Assembly: GCA_001567275.1 (NCBI GenBank)
Contig: LNBX01000013.1
Coordinates: forward strand, 62,001-126,000
Direction of reading: 5' to 3'
Length of the DNA stretch: 64,000 bases
From: Bacteroidetes bacterium OLB10
GTDB lineage: Bacteria > Bacteroidota > Bacteroidia > AKYH767-A > OLB10
The notes below the pieces were generated by a model. It did no database searches, was not told where the DNA came from, and saw only the letters and a list, made by a program, of their open reading frames with translations. Below, in pieces: positions 27,662-35,998 of the stretch. The first letter of the stretch is position 1. Each line of letters starts with the position of its first letter. The position numbers were made by a program, and so were the translations under genes.

Positions 27662-29209
27662 ATGGCCGAGCATGGGTTACGAAAGTGGATTATCACCATT
27701 ACGGTGATAATGGCATCGTTGCTGGAGTTGATAGATACAACCATTGTGAATGTGGCTTTGCCTGATATTATGGGTAATCTGGGAGCTACTCTTGAAGATG
27801 CAGGATGGTTGATAACTGGATATGCCGTTGCCAATGTAATTGTATTACCGATGTCGGGGTGGCTTGGCGACAGATTTGGACGAAAGAATTATTTCATTGC
27901 ATCAATTTTACTCTTTACAATATCTTCAGTTCTCTGTGGTAATGCAACAGGATTAGAAGAACTCATTGCATTCAGAATTTTACAGGGATTGGCAGGAGGC
28001 GGATTGTTGTCAACAGCACAGGCCATATTGCTCGAAACCTGGCCTCGCGAAGAAGTAGGAATGGCCACAGCATTGTTTGGACTTGGTGCAGTATTAGGTC
28101 CCACAGTTGGCCCTACAATTGGCGGATATATAACTGATAATTTTTCATGGCCGTGGATTTTTTATGTGAATGTTCCAGTGGGTGCATTAGCCGCATTTCT
28201 GGTTTCTACATTTGTAAAAGAATCACCAAAGTTTGCCAAAGGAAAACCAATTGACTGGTGGGGAATTTTATTTCTCGCAATTGGAGTAGGAAGTCTTCAG
28301 ACAGTTTTGGAAAAAGGTGAATCAGAGGACTGGTTTGCCACGCCATATATTACAGTACTCACGGTTGTTACCATTATATCAGCTATAGCTTTTATCTGGC
28401 GGGAATTAAGTATTGACTATCCGGTTGTAAATTTCCGGATTTTAAAATACAGAAGTTTTACCATTGGTATTTTCACCTCTTTTGTGTTAGGATTTGCATT
28501 ATATGGCTCTGTATTTATTTTCCCTGTTTTCTGTCAGACATTGCTGGGTTTTTCAGCACAGCAAACAGGCGAATTACTTTTTCCGGGAGGACTAGCAACC
28601 ATTTGTATGATGCCCTTTGTAGGAATTATGCTGAAGAGGGGCGTGCCTGCACAATTTATGACTACTGTTGGCTTTTGTTTATTTTTTGCTTTTAGCTTAA
28701 TGCTTGCCAACTCAAACCTTAGTTCGGGAACCGGTGATTTCTTCTGGCCATTGATCATCCGTGGAATAGGCATGAGTTTACTTTTTGTTCCTCTCACTAC
28801 ATTAGCTATTCAGGATTTACATGGAAAAGATATTGGTCAGGGTACAGGATTAAATAACATGATGCGTCAGTTAGGCGGCTCGTTTGGTATAGCTATCATC
28901 ACCACGCTGATTCATATAAATATGGGTGCAAACAGAAATATTTTGATTGAAAATATAAACCCATATAACCCGGCATTTACAGAAAGAAGAGATGCTCTGA
29001 TACATGGATTTCAGGGAAAGGGATTTGATATGTATGTTGCAGAACAAATGGCCAATCGTGCAATGGAAGGTGCAATTACCAAGCAAACTATGCTGGTTAC
29101 GTATGATAATCTTTATCTGCTGGTCGGGGCATTTGTACTTTGTTGCATTCCGCTGGTTTATCTGCAAAAATTCAAAAGGAATCAATCACTTCCTGTTGAT
29201 GTACATTAA
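27662..29209 (+). CDS. DHA2-family (EmrB/QacA) MFS drug exporter
   Basis: 515 residues with about 14 membrane helices. Motif A is seen in GWLGDRFGRKNYF after helix 2. Motif C-like glycine-rich GLGAVLGPTVGPTIGGYI lies in helix 5. The early ELIDTTIVNVALPDIMGNL is the DHA2 hallmark, with the acidic residue in helix 1. It uses the proton gradient to export drugs or other amphiphiles. It ends the tetR-tolC-emrA-emrB operon. The substrate is unknown. Confidence 0.94.
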   Translation: MAEHGLRKWIITITVIMASLLELIDTTIVNVALPDIMGNLGATLEDAGWLITGYAVANVIVLPMSGWLGDRFGRKNYFIASILLFTISSVLCGNATGLEELIAFRILQGLAGGGLLSTAQAILLETWPREEVGMATALFGLGAVLGPTVGPTIGGYITDNFSWPWIFYVNVPVGALAAFLVSTFVKESPKFAKGKPIDWWGILFLAIGVGSLQTVLEKGESEDWFATPYITVLTVVTIISAIAFIWRELSIDYPVVNFRILKYRSFTIGIFTSFVLGFALYGSVFIFPVFCQTLLGFSAQQTGELLFPGGLATICMMPFVGIMLKRGVPAQFMTTVGFCLFFAFSLMLANSNLSSGTGDFFWPLIIRGIGMSLLFVPLTTLAIQDLHGKDIGQGTGLNNMMRQLGGSFGIAIITTLIHINMGANRNILIENINPYNPAFTERRDALIHGFQGKGFDMYVAEQMANRAMEGAITKQTMLVTYDNLYLLVGAFVLCCIPLVYLQKFKRNQSLPVDVH

Positions 29210-29256
29210 TCTTTCCATTACCGTTATTTATCAAAATGATATCACGGTACATTCTC

Positions 29257-29282
29257 CGCTGAAAAAATTGAACCCTTCAGCG
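29257..29282. terminator. Hairpin between convergent genes
   Basis: CGCTGAA (29257-29263) pairs with TTCAGCG (29276-29282) over a 12-base loop, between the MFS gene and the convergent M23 peptidase gene. There is no long T run on either strand, so termination is plausible but not strong. Confidence 0.4.
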
Positions 29283-29297
29283 TAATCACTTTAAATA

Positions 29298-30107
29298 TTA
29301 TTCAAAAGCAATATAGTCTGTGGGATTTACCGGTGCACCGTTATACCACAATTCAAAATGCAGGTGTGGACCATGGCTGAGCTCACCTGAATTTCCTACA
29401 ATAGCTATCACCTCACCGGCCTTCACAACATTACCTACCGATTTGAGCAAGGCAGAATTATGTTTGTAAACCGACATAAGGTTGTTGCTGTGTTGAATGG
29501 CAATAACATATCCGTTCTGAGATGTCCAGTCGGCCAACACCACTGTTCCGTCCAGAACACTTTTAATAACTGCATCGGGTCCTGCAACTACATCCACTCC
29601 AAAATGTTTTTCAGTAGTATTAAAACGCGAAGTGATGGCTCCTTTCAGAGGTGTAAAAAAGTAAAAATTACTGATGGAGCCTCCACGGCTTCCATTGCTG
29701 CTATAATCTAAATTATAATCCTGCGGGTTCTCCATTTCAGCTCTCAGCAAGGAGTCCTCCACAGAATGTGTCAAGCTGCGTATGGTGTCATACAACTGTG
29801 GCATAGAAACCGTATCCAGCGAAACAGTTTTCTGCGACTGTCCGGTGATGAGGTTTTTAAGATTATTGATATATAAATCCTGTGCAGAAATCTGCTTTTG
29901 CAATGAGTCGGTGCGCAGCATATTATCAATGGCAGTACGTTTTATTTTCATATCGGTATATCCCGGAATATACTCCCGCAATGGTGTAAAAGCGATGATA
30001 TAAATAGTAAACGTAATCAGGGTAATAATTATCGTTCCGGCAAACACAACTACATTAAGTGGTGACAGCAACAGAGAGGCTTTTTCCTCCAAAGTTTCAT
30101 CGTTCAT
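29298..30107 (-). CDS. M23-family (LytM) peptidase, membrane anchored
   Basis: 269 residues from the ATG at 30105-30107. An N-terminal membrane helix (about 16-41) is followed by a coiled-coil linker (about 60-125). The zinc peptidase domain has His168 and Asp172 in HFGVDVVAG, and HGPHLHFE with His248 and His250. All four zinc/catalytic positions are present, so it should cut peptidoglycan cross-links. It faces the periplasm. A 22-codon ORF ends 2 bases before its start. Convergent with the MFS pump gene. Confidence 0.93.
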   Translation of the reverse strand: MNDETLEEKASLLLSPLNVVVFAGTIIITLITFTIYIIAFTPLREYIPGYTDMKIKRTAIDNMLRTDSLQKQISAQDLYINNLKNLITGQSQKTVSLDTVSMPQLYDTIRSLTHSVEDSLLRAEMENPQDYNLDYSSNGSRGGSISNFYFFTPLKGAITSRFNTTEKHFGVDVVAGPDAVIKSVLDGTVVLADWTSQNGYVIAIQHSNNLMSVYKHNSALLKSVGNVVKAGEVIAIVGNSGELSHGPHLHFELWYNGAPVNPTDYIAFE

Positions 30108-30109
30108 GA

Positions 30110-30178
30110 TTACCAACCTGAACTTGTTCCTGAGACGGTACCCAGTTTTATACGTTCTTTCTTCTGCTCTTTAGCCAT
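30110..30178 (-). CDS. Possible 22-residue leader ORF before the M23 peptidase gene
   Basis: ATG at 30176-30178, TAA at 30110-30112, 2 bases before the peptidase ATG. The peptide is basic (MAKEQKKERIKL) and ends in SGTSSGW. The tight spacing would allow translational coupling. I cannot name a family and such short ORFs occur by chance, so this is a weak call. Confidence 0.25.
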   Translation of the reverse strand: MAKEQKKERIKLGTVSGTSSGW

Positions 30179-30259
30179 ACGTTGGTTAAACGAAAAAGTA
30201 TTATTATGTTTGCCATCTTATTTGGGCAAATATCGTAATATTTACCTGCGCAATAATTT

Positions 30260-32983
30260 ATGCAGAAAAAAGTTATTTCTTATCTCTACAATATCTTCAC
30301 TTTGAAACATTTTACCAGAATTAAACTTGCACTGGTATTCACGCCTGTGTTGCTTTTCTTTTCCTGTTCAACAAAAAAAAATACTGTTGTAAACCGCGCT
30401 TATCATAACCTGACAGCACATTACAACGGATATTTCAATGCGCGCGAACGTGTAAAAGAAGGAGCTAAAACTCTGGCAGATTCACATACGGATCATTATG
30501 ACCGTATTTTGGATATTTTCAAATATGGTACAGATGATAAAGCCAAAGCTATCTATCCAGACATGGATGCTGCCATCAAAAAAAGTTCTATTGTCATTCA
30601 GCGGCATAGCATGTTTATCAATGGCAAAGAGCGCTGCCGCTGGATACCTGATAACTACATGCTGATTGGTAAAGCTCAGTTTTATAAACATGATTTTTGG
30701 GCTGCAATTGAAACTTTCCAGTATGTAGCTTCTACTTATAAAGATAATCCCAAACGATTTGATGGGTTGATTTGGCTTATGCAAACACAAATGCAGTTGG
30801 GCAAAATGTCAGATGCTGAATATCTGCTCGATTATCTGAAAAGTGAAAAGAAACTTCCATCACGCTACAAAGCATTATTTGCTGCAGTGGCAGCCGATTT
30901 TTATCTGAAAAAAGAAAATTATCCCAAAGCGATTGAACAGTTAAACACAGCTGCTACACTTACAAAAGTAAGAGCAGACAAAATCAGATATACCTACATA
31001 CTGGCACAGTTGTATCAGAAAACTGATTCCAACGAAAAAGCATTTGCGCTCTATCACCGGGTTATAAAAATGAATCCTGATTATGAGATGACTTTTAATG
31101 CGCTCATCAACCGTGCACGCTCTTTTGATATAAACAGCGCTGATGCCTCACAGGTAAAAAACGAACTGTTCAAGATGCTGAAAGACGAAAAAAACAAAGA
31201 ATATCTTGATCAGATTTATTATGCACTGAGTGGAATTTCTATGAGAGAAAAAGACACCACACAGGCATTTAATTATCTGAAAGAGTCGGTAGCTGCCAGC
31301 ACTTCCAACACCAATCAGAAAGGAATTTCTTATCTTGAAATGGGTGAAATCAGTTTCAGAAGATTAGACTTCAGGCAGGCTCAGCTTTATTACGACAGTG
31401 CTGCCACCAATATTTCTTCTGATTATCCTGACTATGCAATCATTCAAAATAAAAAATCGAATCTCGGCAGACTGGTAAAAAATCTGAATATTATTTCAAG
31501 AGGTGACAGTTTGCTTGCTTTGAGTGCATTAACTGAAGAAGAACAACGCAATCGCGTAAATGAAATAGTTGATACTGAAGACAAGGAAGCACAGAGGCTG
31601 AAAGAAGAAGAAGCTGCCAAAAAAGCTAAAGAGCAGGAAGAACAAAGCAACCAACAGTTTAGTCAGTTTCAGAACCAACCCAACAGAGAAGGTGTTACAG
31701 GAAGTACTACAGGCAGTGCCTGGTATTTTTATAATCAGAGTGCTATAAGTTTTGGATTTTCGGAGTTTGTGAAAAAATGGGGAAACCGCAAACTGGAAGA
31801 CAACTGGCGTAGAAGCAGCAAAGAGTCAATGGCAGCTTTTGGCAGTCCTGAAGACGAAGAAGCACAAGCCAGGGCTGACAGTATTGAAGCTGCTGAACGC
31901 GCTTTGGCCGACAGCATCAGGCAACTGAACAGCGAAGCACGTAAGAAAATTTATTTCGATAATATTCCAAAAACTACTGCTCAGAAAGACGAAACCAATG
32001 CTCAGATTTTAGAAGCATATTACAATGTAGGTATCATTTATAAGGAAGCTCTTGCTCAGCCCAAACCCGCTGCCGATGACCTGGAAGAAATGATGAAACG
32101 TTATCCGGATAACAAATACAAACTTCCGGCTTACTATAATTTGTACAGATGTTATCTCGCTATCCCCGACTCAAACAAGGCTGATCATTACAAAAATATT
32201 ATCCTAACGCAGTACGATGATTCTGAATACGCACGCATCATAAGCAATCCAAATTATTTTAAAGATGCACAACGCAAAACAGCCATCATGCAAGTGTTCT
32301 ATGAAAACACTTACCGTGCCTTTATGAATGGACAATATGCTGATGTAATTGAAAGAAAATCAGCAGCAGACTCTTTGTTTCCGGGAAGTACTTTGTCACC
32401 AAAGTTTGCATACCTCAGAGCATTATCAATCGGATACACTCAACCACGCCCGCAATTTGAAACAGCTTTAAAAGCAGTAGTTACCTCTTACCCACGCGAC
32501 TCGGTGAGTATTCTTGCAAAAGCAATTTTAGCCAAGATGCAAAACCCTACTGCCAGCGACAGTTTATGGAATGCTGAAAATGAAACTTTGCCATCAACAC
32601 AGGTTAAGAATACATCATCTCTTTACTCTTTCATGCCCGATGTAAAACATAATGTTATAATTATTTTCTCTTCCGAACTACCATACGCCAATCAGCTGAA
32701 GGGCAGATTAAATCAGTTCAATCTGCGTAATTATGGAGCAAACAAACTAAATGTTAGCGATCTTACTGTTGATGGTAATGTTTATATGATGGTTCGTTCT
32801 TTTCCTGACCATACACAATCCAAAGAATATATTCTCGGACTCGACTCGGATGCATCCGTTTTTGAAGGAATGGATAAATCGGCATTTACGCTTTTCCCAA
32901 TCAGCGAACAAAATTTCAACAAGTTTATAATTGACAAAGACATTAGTAAATACCTTGATTTTTACAGGGTTAACTACCCATAA
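30260..32983 (+). CDS. porW: PorW/SprE-family TPR lipoprotein of the type IX secretion system
   Basis: 907-residue lipoprotein (lipobox LFFSCSTKK, Cys36). The start of the mature part, AYHNLTAHYNGYFNARER, is the family hallmark of PorW (Porphyromonas) and SprE (Flavobacterium). TPR-type repeats follow (for example around 175-400: YPKAIEQLNTAATL, EKAFALYHRVIKMNP). A charged coiled-coil (about 415-455) separates them from a second repeat half. PorW links the PorLM motor to the outer-membrane translocon, and SprE is needed for gliding. Several T9SS-sorted proteins lie in this window. The next gene is a bactofilin after 64 bases. Confidence 0.88.
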   Translation: MQKKVISYLYNIFTLKHFTRIKLALVFTPVLLFFSCSTKKNTVVNRAYHNLTAHYNGYFNARERVKEGAKTLADSHTDHYDRILDIFKYGTDDKAKAIYPDMDAAIKKSSIVIQRHSMFINGKERCRWIPDNYMLIGKAQFYKHDFWAAIETFQYVASTYKDNPKRFDGLIWLMQTQMQLGKMSDAEYLLDYLKSEKKLPSRYKALFAAVAADFYLKKENYPKAIEQLNTAATLTKVRADKIRYTYILAQLYQKTDSNEKAFALYHRVIKMNPDYEMTFNALINRARSFDINSADASQVKNELFKMLKDEKNKEYLDQIYYALSGISMREKDTTQAFNYLKESVAASTSNTNQKGISYLEMGEISFRRLDFRQAQLYYDSAATNISSDYPDYAIIQNKKSNLGRLVKNLNIISRGDSLLALSALTEEEQRNRVNEIVDTEDKEAQRLKEEEAAKKAKEQEEQSNQQFSQFQNQPNREGVTGSTTGSAWYFYNQSAISFGFSEFVKKWGNRKLEDNWRRSSKESMAAFGSPEDEEAQARADSIEAAERALADSIRQLNSEARKKIYFDNIPKTTAQKDETNAQILEAYYNVGIIYKEALAQPKPAADDLEEMMKRYPDNKYKLPAYYNLYRCYLAIPDSNKADHYKNIILTQYDDSEYARIISNPNYFKDAQRKTAIMQVFYENTYRAFMNGQYADVIERKSAADSLFPGSTLSPKFAYLRALSIGYTQPRPQFETALKAVVTSYPRDSVSILAKAILAKMQNPTASDSLWNAENETLPSTQVKNTSSLYSFMPDVKHNVIIIFSSELPYANQLKGRLNQFNLRNYGANKLNVSDLTVDGNVYMMVRSFPDHTQSKEYILGLDSDASVFEGMDKSAFTLFPISEQNFNKFIIDKDISKYLDFYRVNYP

Positions 32984-32990
32984 TCATTTT

Positions 32991-33019
32991 TTTGTTAATA
33001 ACTTTTATTTTTATCTTTG
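32991..33019 (+). promoter_or_regulatory. Promoter of the bactofilin gene
   Basis: TTTG at 32991-32994, a 17-base spacer, and TATCTTTG at 33012-33019 fit the Bacteroidota consensus. It lies just after the porW stop, 28 bases before the bactofilin ATG, so bactofilin can be read on its own. Confidence 0.65.
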
Positions 33020-33047
33020 CGCCATTACACATTTAAACTTTTGAACC

Positions 33048-33479
33048 ATGTTTGATAATCTGAAGGGTAAAACCACCCCCGTTAAAAGCAGTGAAAATCC
33101 ATCCGGATCCATTAACATCATTGCAGCCGGAACTTCTATTGAAGGAGAAATCAAGTCGAATGGCGATTTGAGAATTGATGGCAACATCAATGGCTCTGTA
33201 TTTTCAAAGGCAAAAGTTGTAATTGGTGCAACAGGTGTTGTTGAAGGAGATATTGTATGTCAGAATGCTGATGTTTCAGGAACTATCAAGGGTACATCAA
33301 CAGTTACTGAAATGCTTTTTCTGAAATCTACTGCCAAAATTAATGGTGATATCAACACCGGAAAATTAGTAGTTGAAGTTGGAGCAAGCTTTACAGGTAA
33401 CTGCAACATGGGCCCCATGGTAAAAGACATTAAAAATGTCGAACGAGCAGAAACAAAACTCCAGGAAAAAACTGCTTAA
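33048..33479 (+). CDS. Bactofilin (polymer-forming cytoskeletal protein)
   Basis: 143 residues with the bactofilin core at about 24-120: INIIAAGTSIEGEIKSNGDL, RIDGNINGSV, EGDIVCQNADVSG and GDINTGKLVVEVGASF. These are repeated right-handed beta-helix rungs with glycine and hydrophobic positions. Unstructured ends flank the core. It should polymerise without nucleotide at the membrane and organise envelope synthesis. Its last 44 bases overlap the start of the AtpZ-like gene in another frame. Confidence 0.92.
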   Translation: MFDNLKGKTTPVKSSENPSGSINIIAAGTSIEGEIKSNGDLRIDGNINGSVFSKAKVVIGATGVVEGDIVCQNADVSGTIKGTSTVTEMLFLKSTAKINGDINTGKLVVEVGASFTGNCNMGPMVKDIKNVERAETKLQEKTA

Positions 33480-33669
33480 CAACTACATGCGTTATGCGTC
33501 CATGGGAATTCAAATGGGCGTCATCATGTTTATTGGAACCTATGGTGGTTATCGCCTCGACAAATATTGCAACAACCATATACCGGTATTTACTTTGTTG
33601 TTTGCCCTCCTGTCTGTTGCAGCATCACTCTACCTCACACTGAAAGATTTTATCCGCAAAAAACCATGA
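33436..33669 (+). CDS. AtpZ/AtpI-like small membrane protein
   Basis: 77 residues with a basic N-terminus and two membrane helices (about 20-38 and 46-66). GIQMGVIMFIGTYGGYRLDKY matches the AtpZ/AtpI family, which assists F1Fo ATP synthase assembly or ion uptake in many bacteria. The ATG at 33436 lies inside bactofilin. A later ATG at 33487 would cut most of the cytosolic arm. It overlaps the next membrane protein by four bases (ATGA). In most Bacteroidota this gene leads the atpB/E/F cluster, but here no other atp gene follows. Confidence 0.8.
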   Translation: MSNEQKQNSRKKLLNNYMRYASMGIQMGVIMFIGTYGGYRLDKYCNNHIPVFTLLFALLSVAASLYLTLKDFIRKKP

Positions 33670-34043
33670 ACCGCTCCTACCCTAAGTATCTGATTCAGTT
33701 GGCAGGCGTTGCAATTTTGTATTGCTTTCTCTATTATATGATGCGCGATTTTTTAATGCCTCGCTTTTATGATCATTTCTGGAAAATTGCAGTATTCTTT
33801 TATCTCTTATTTGCAGCTATTCATTTTTTGCGACTGCGTCAATCCACAGGCAGTGGTTCTATCCGCTTCTTTATGGCATCCACTACCATCAAAATGTTTT
33901 TGCTATTGATTATACTGACCATTTACTTTTTTATAAACCGACAAAATGCGATTCCATTTGCCATCAGTTTTTTATTAGCCTATTTTTTATTCATGGTTTT
34001 TGATGTGGCAAAATCTTACAAACTGATGAAATCAGGTTCCTGA
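33666..34043 (+). CDS. Membrane protein with about four helices (probable ATP synthase I-like)
   Basis: 125 residues, starting within ATGA shared with the AtpZ-like gene, which strongly supports this start over one farther upstream. Hydrophobic helices are at about 10-27, 34-54, 63-85 and 92-112. The C-terminus is basic (VAKSYKLMKS). Position and size match the hypothetical membrane protein that often sits between atpZ and atpB in Bacteroidota. Sequence alone does not prove a role. Confidence 0.7.
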   Translation: MNRSYPKYLIQLAGVAILYCFLYYMMRDFLMPRFYDHFWKIAVFFYLLFAAIHFLRLRQSTGSGSIRFFMASTTIKMFLLLIILTIYFFINRQNAIPFAISFLLAYFLFMVFDVAKSYKLMKSGS

Positions 34044-34096
34044 AATATTTCAAAAATCTCTTTCGAGTCTTTTATTATTCTAATTTTGCAGCCCTT

Positions 34097-35186
34097 ATGA
34101 CAATTGAACAATTAGACGAATGTAAAGAGCGCCTGGTAGCTCTGAGGGGGCACCTTTGACATTGATGTCAAGCTCCTCAAAATAAAAGAAGAAGAACAAC
34201 TTTCGCATGCTCCCGATTTCTGGAATGACCCGAAACGTGCTGAGCAAATTCTGAAATCCATCAAGCTCAAAAAAAACTGGACGGATGCTTTTGCTTCCTT
34301 ATCAGGTGCTGTTGATGATCTTGCCATACTTTTTGAATTTGAAAAAAGTGGTGATGCTTCTGAAGAAGAAGTAGAACATCAGTATCAAAAAGTATTGCAG
34401 CAACTGGAAGATCTGGAATTTAAAAACATGCTCAGTGGTGAGGAAGATGCATTGAGTGCAGTGCTCACCATCAATGCTGGTGCAGGCGGAACTGAAAGCT
34501 GCGACTGGGCATCCATGCTTATGCGTATGTACATACGATGGGCAGAACTGATGAATTACAAAATCAAAGAGATTGACAGGCAGGATGGCGATGTGGCCGG
34601 AATAAAATCAGTCACACTCGAAATAGAAGGCGACTTTGCTTATGGTTATCTGAAAAGTGAAAACGGAGTGCACCGTTTGGTTCGCATTTCGCCATTCGAC
34701 TCCAATGCAAAACGTCATACTTCTTTTGCTTCGGTATTTGCCTATCCACTCATTGATGATACCATTGAAATTGAAATCAAAGATGCAGATATAGAAATGC
34801 AGACTTCGCGTTCAGGTGGTGCAGGCGGACAAAATGTAAATAAAGTTGAAACCAAGGTACAACTCAAACACCTTCCTACAGGAATTGTAGTAGTTTGTCA
34901 GGTTGAGCGCTCGCAAAGCGGCAACCGCGAACGTGCCATGCAAATGTTGCGCTCGCAGTTATACGAGTTGGAATTGCGCAAGCGCAATGAAGCAAAAGCA
35001 GCCACAGAAGCAGGAAAGAAAAAAATTGAATGGGGTTCGCAAATCAGATCGTATGTTTTTCATCCGTATAAAATGGTGAAAGACCTGCGCACCGATTACG
35101 AGACTTCAAACGTGCAGGCTGTGATGGATGGCGAACTTCAGCCATTTATGAAAGCTTATCTGATGGAATTCGGTGAAAAGGTTTAA
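34097..35186 (+). CDS. prfB: Peptide chain release factor 2, with programmed +1 frameshift
   Basis: Recognises UGA and UAA and triggers release of the finished protein. The first frame runs 20 codons from ATG 34097 and stops at TGA 34157-34159. A +1 shift at CTT-TGA-C, after an AGGGGG Shine-Dalgarno-like block (34145-34150) placed 3 bases before the CTT codon, leads into the long frame that ends at 35186. The product is about 362 aa. It contains the RF2 anticodon motif SPF ([13 protein letters not shown]) and the catalytic GGQ ([17 protein letters not shown]). This is the conserved self-regulating recoding site, in which RF2 scarcity favours the shift. A TAATTTTG box (34081-34088) sits 8 bases before the ATG. 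Confidence 0.95.
34145..34160 (+). promoter_or_regulatory. RF2 programmed frameshift site
   Basis: AGG GGG CAC CTT TGA C: an internal Shine-Dalgarno (AGGGGG), 3-base spacing, CTT slippery codon and UGA-C stop context. All elements match the known prfB recoding signal. The frame before and after is coding, and the joined product has a normal length. Confidence 0.93.
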
Positions 35187-35204
35187 TCCATAAACCTGAA
35201 AGTC

Positions 35205-35918
35205 GTGCTTCACAAAACTTCTGCTATTGTTTTACATACCACACCTTACAGCAACACTTCTGTTATTGCCAAACTTTATACACGTGAATTTGGGTTGCAG
35301 GGATATTTGGTAAACAGTGTAAGAAGTGCAAAAGCTAAAAATAAAAATGCTTACTTCCAGCCACTAACCTTGCTCGACCTGGTAGTGTATCACAACCCTG
35401 CCAAAAATCTGCAACGCATCAGTCAGCTGGAATATCTTCACCGCTTTAGTCGAATACCTTTTCAGACACACACCGGAGCGCAGGCATTATTTATTGCCGA
35501 AGTACTTTATCGTACCATACGCGAAGAAGAAAGCAATCCTGTATTGTTTGATTTTATCACGGAATCAATCCTTTTTTTAGACAAAAGTGATGAACCACTT
35601 CCTGATTTTCATTTGTTGTTTTTGCTGAAACTGGCAGCATTTCTCGGTTTTGGACCTTCTGCAAATTTCAGTTCAAAGCAGTGTTTTTTCAGTTTGTCAG
35701 AAGGTGTTTTCACTGACAATACATCCATACCGGCTGTTCTGAATGAGGAAAATTCAGTCTTGCTATTTCAATGTATGAATGTGTCTTACGAGCAAACCGT
35801 TCTGAATCATCATCAAAGGCAGACACTACTGGAATCAGTCATTCAATACTACGCTTTTCACCTGCCATCAGGGTTCAGTTTACAAAGCCTTCCGGTGTTG
35901 TCACAGATTTTCACCTAA
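35205..35918 (+). CDS. recO: DNA repair protein RecO
   Basis: 237 residues with the RecO N-terminal OB fold (KTSAIVLHTTPYSNTSVIAKLYTREFG, with the basic KAKNKNAYFQPLTLLDL region) and a helical C-terminal domain. It anneals single strands and loads RecA with RecR in the RecF pathway. The start codon is GTG (35205-35207), 18 bases after prfB, so it is likely co-transcribed. The zinc-finger cysteines seen in some RecO proteins are not evident here. Confidence 0.9.
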   Translation: MLHKTSAIVLHTTPYSNTSVIAKLYTREFGLQGYLVNSVRSAKAKNKNAYFQPLTLLDLVVYHNPAKNLQRISQLEYLHRFSRIPFQTHTGAQALFIAEVLYRTIREEESNPVLFDFITESILFLDKSDEPLPDFHLLFLLKLAAFLGFGPSANFSSKQCFFSLSEGVFTDNTSIPAVLNEENSVLLFQCMNVSYEQTVLNHHQRQTLLESVIQYYAFHLPSGFSLQSLPVLSQIFT

Positions 35919-35998
35919 TACTGTTTCCTGACAAAATTCACACTTTTCCTCTCTTTTTATTATATATTTTTGCATATTCATTTAAGTGAGATTTTATC

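Noticed and set aside
34157..34159. TGA in prfB as a sequencing error or pseudogene
   Set aside because: The AGGGGG, CTT TGA C context and the intact GGQ and SPF motifs show programmed frameshifting.
34112..34327. 71-aa minus-strand frame over the start of prfB
   Set aside because: It overlaps the recoded N-terminal part of RF2, which fits family length and motifs only with the +1 shift.
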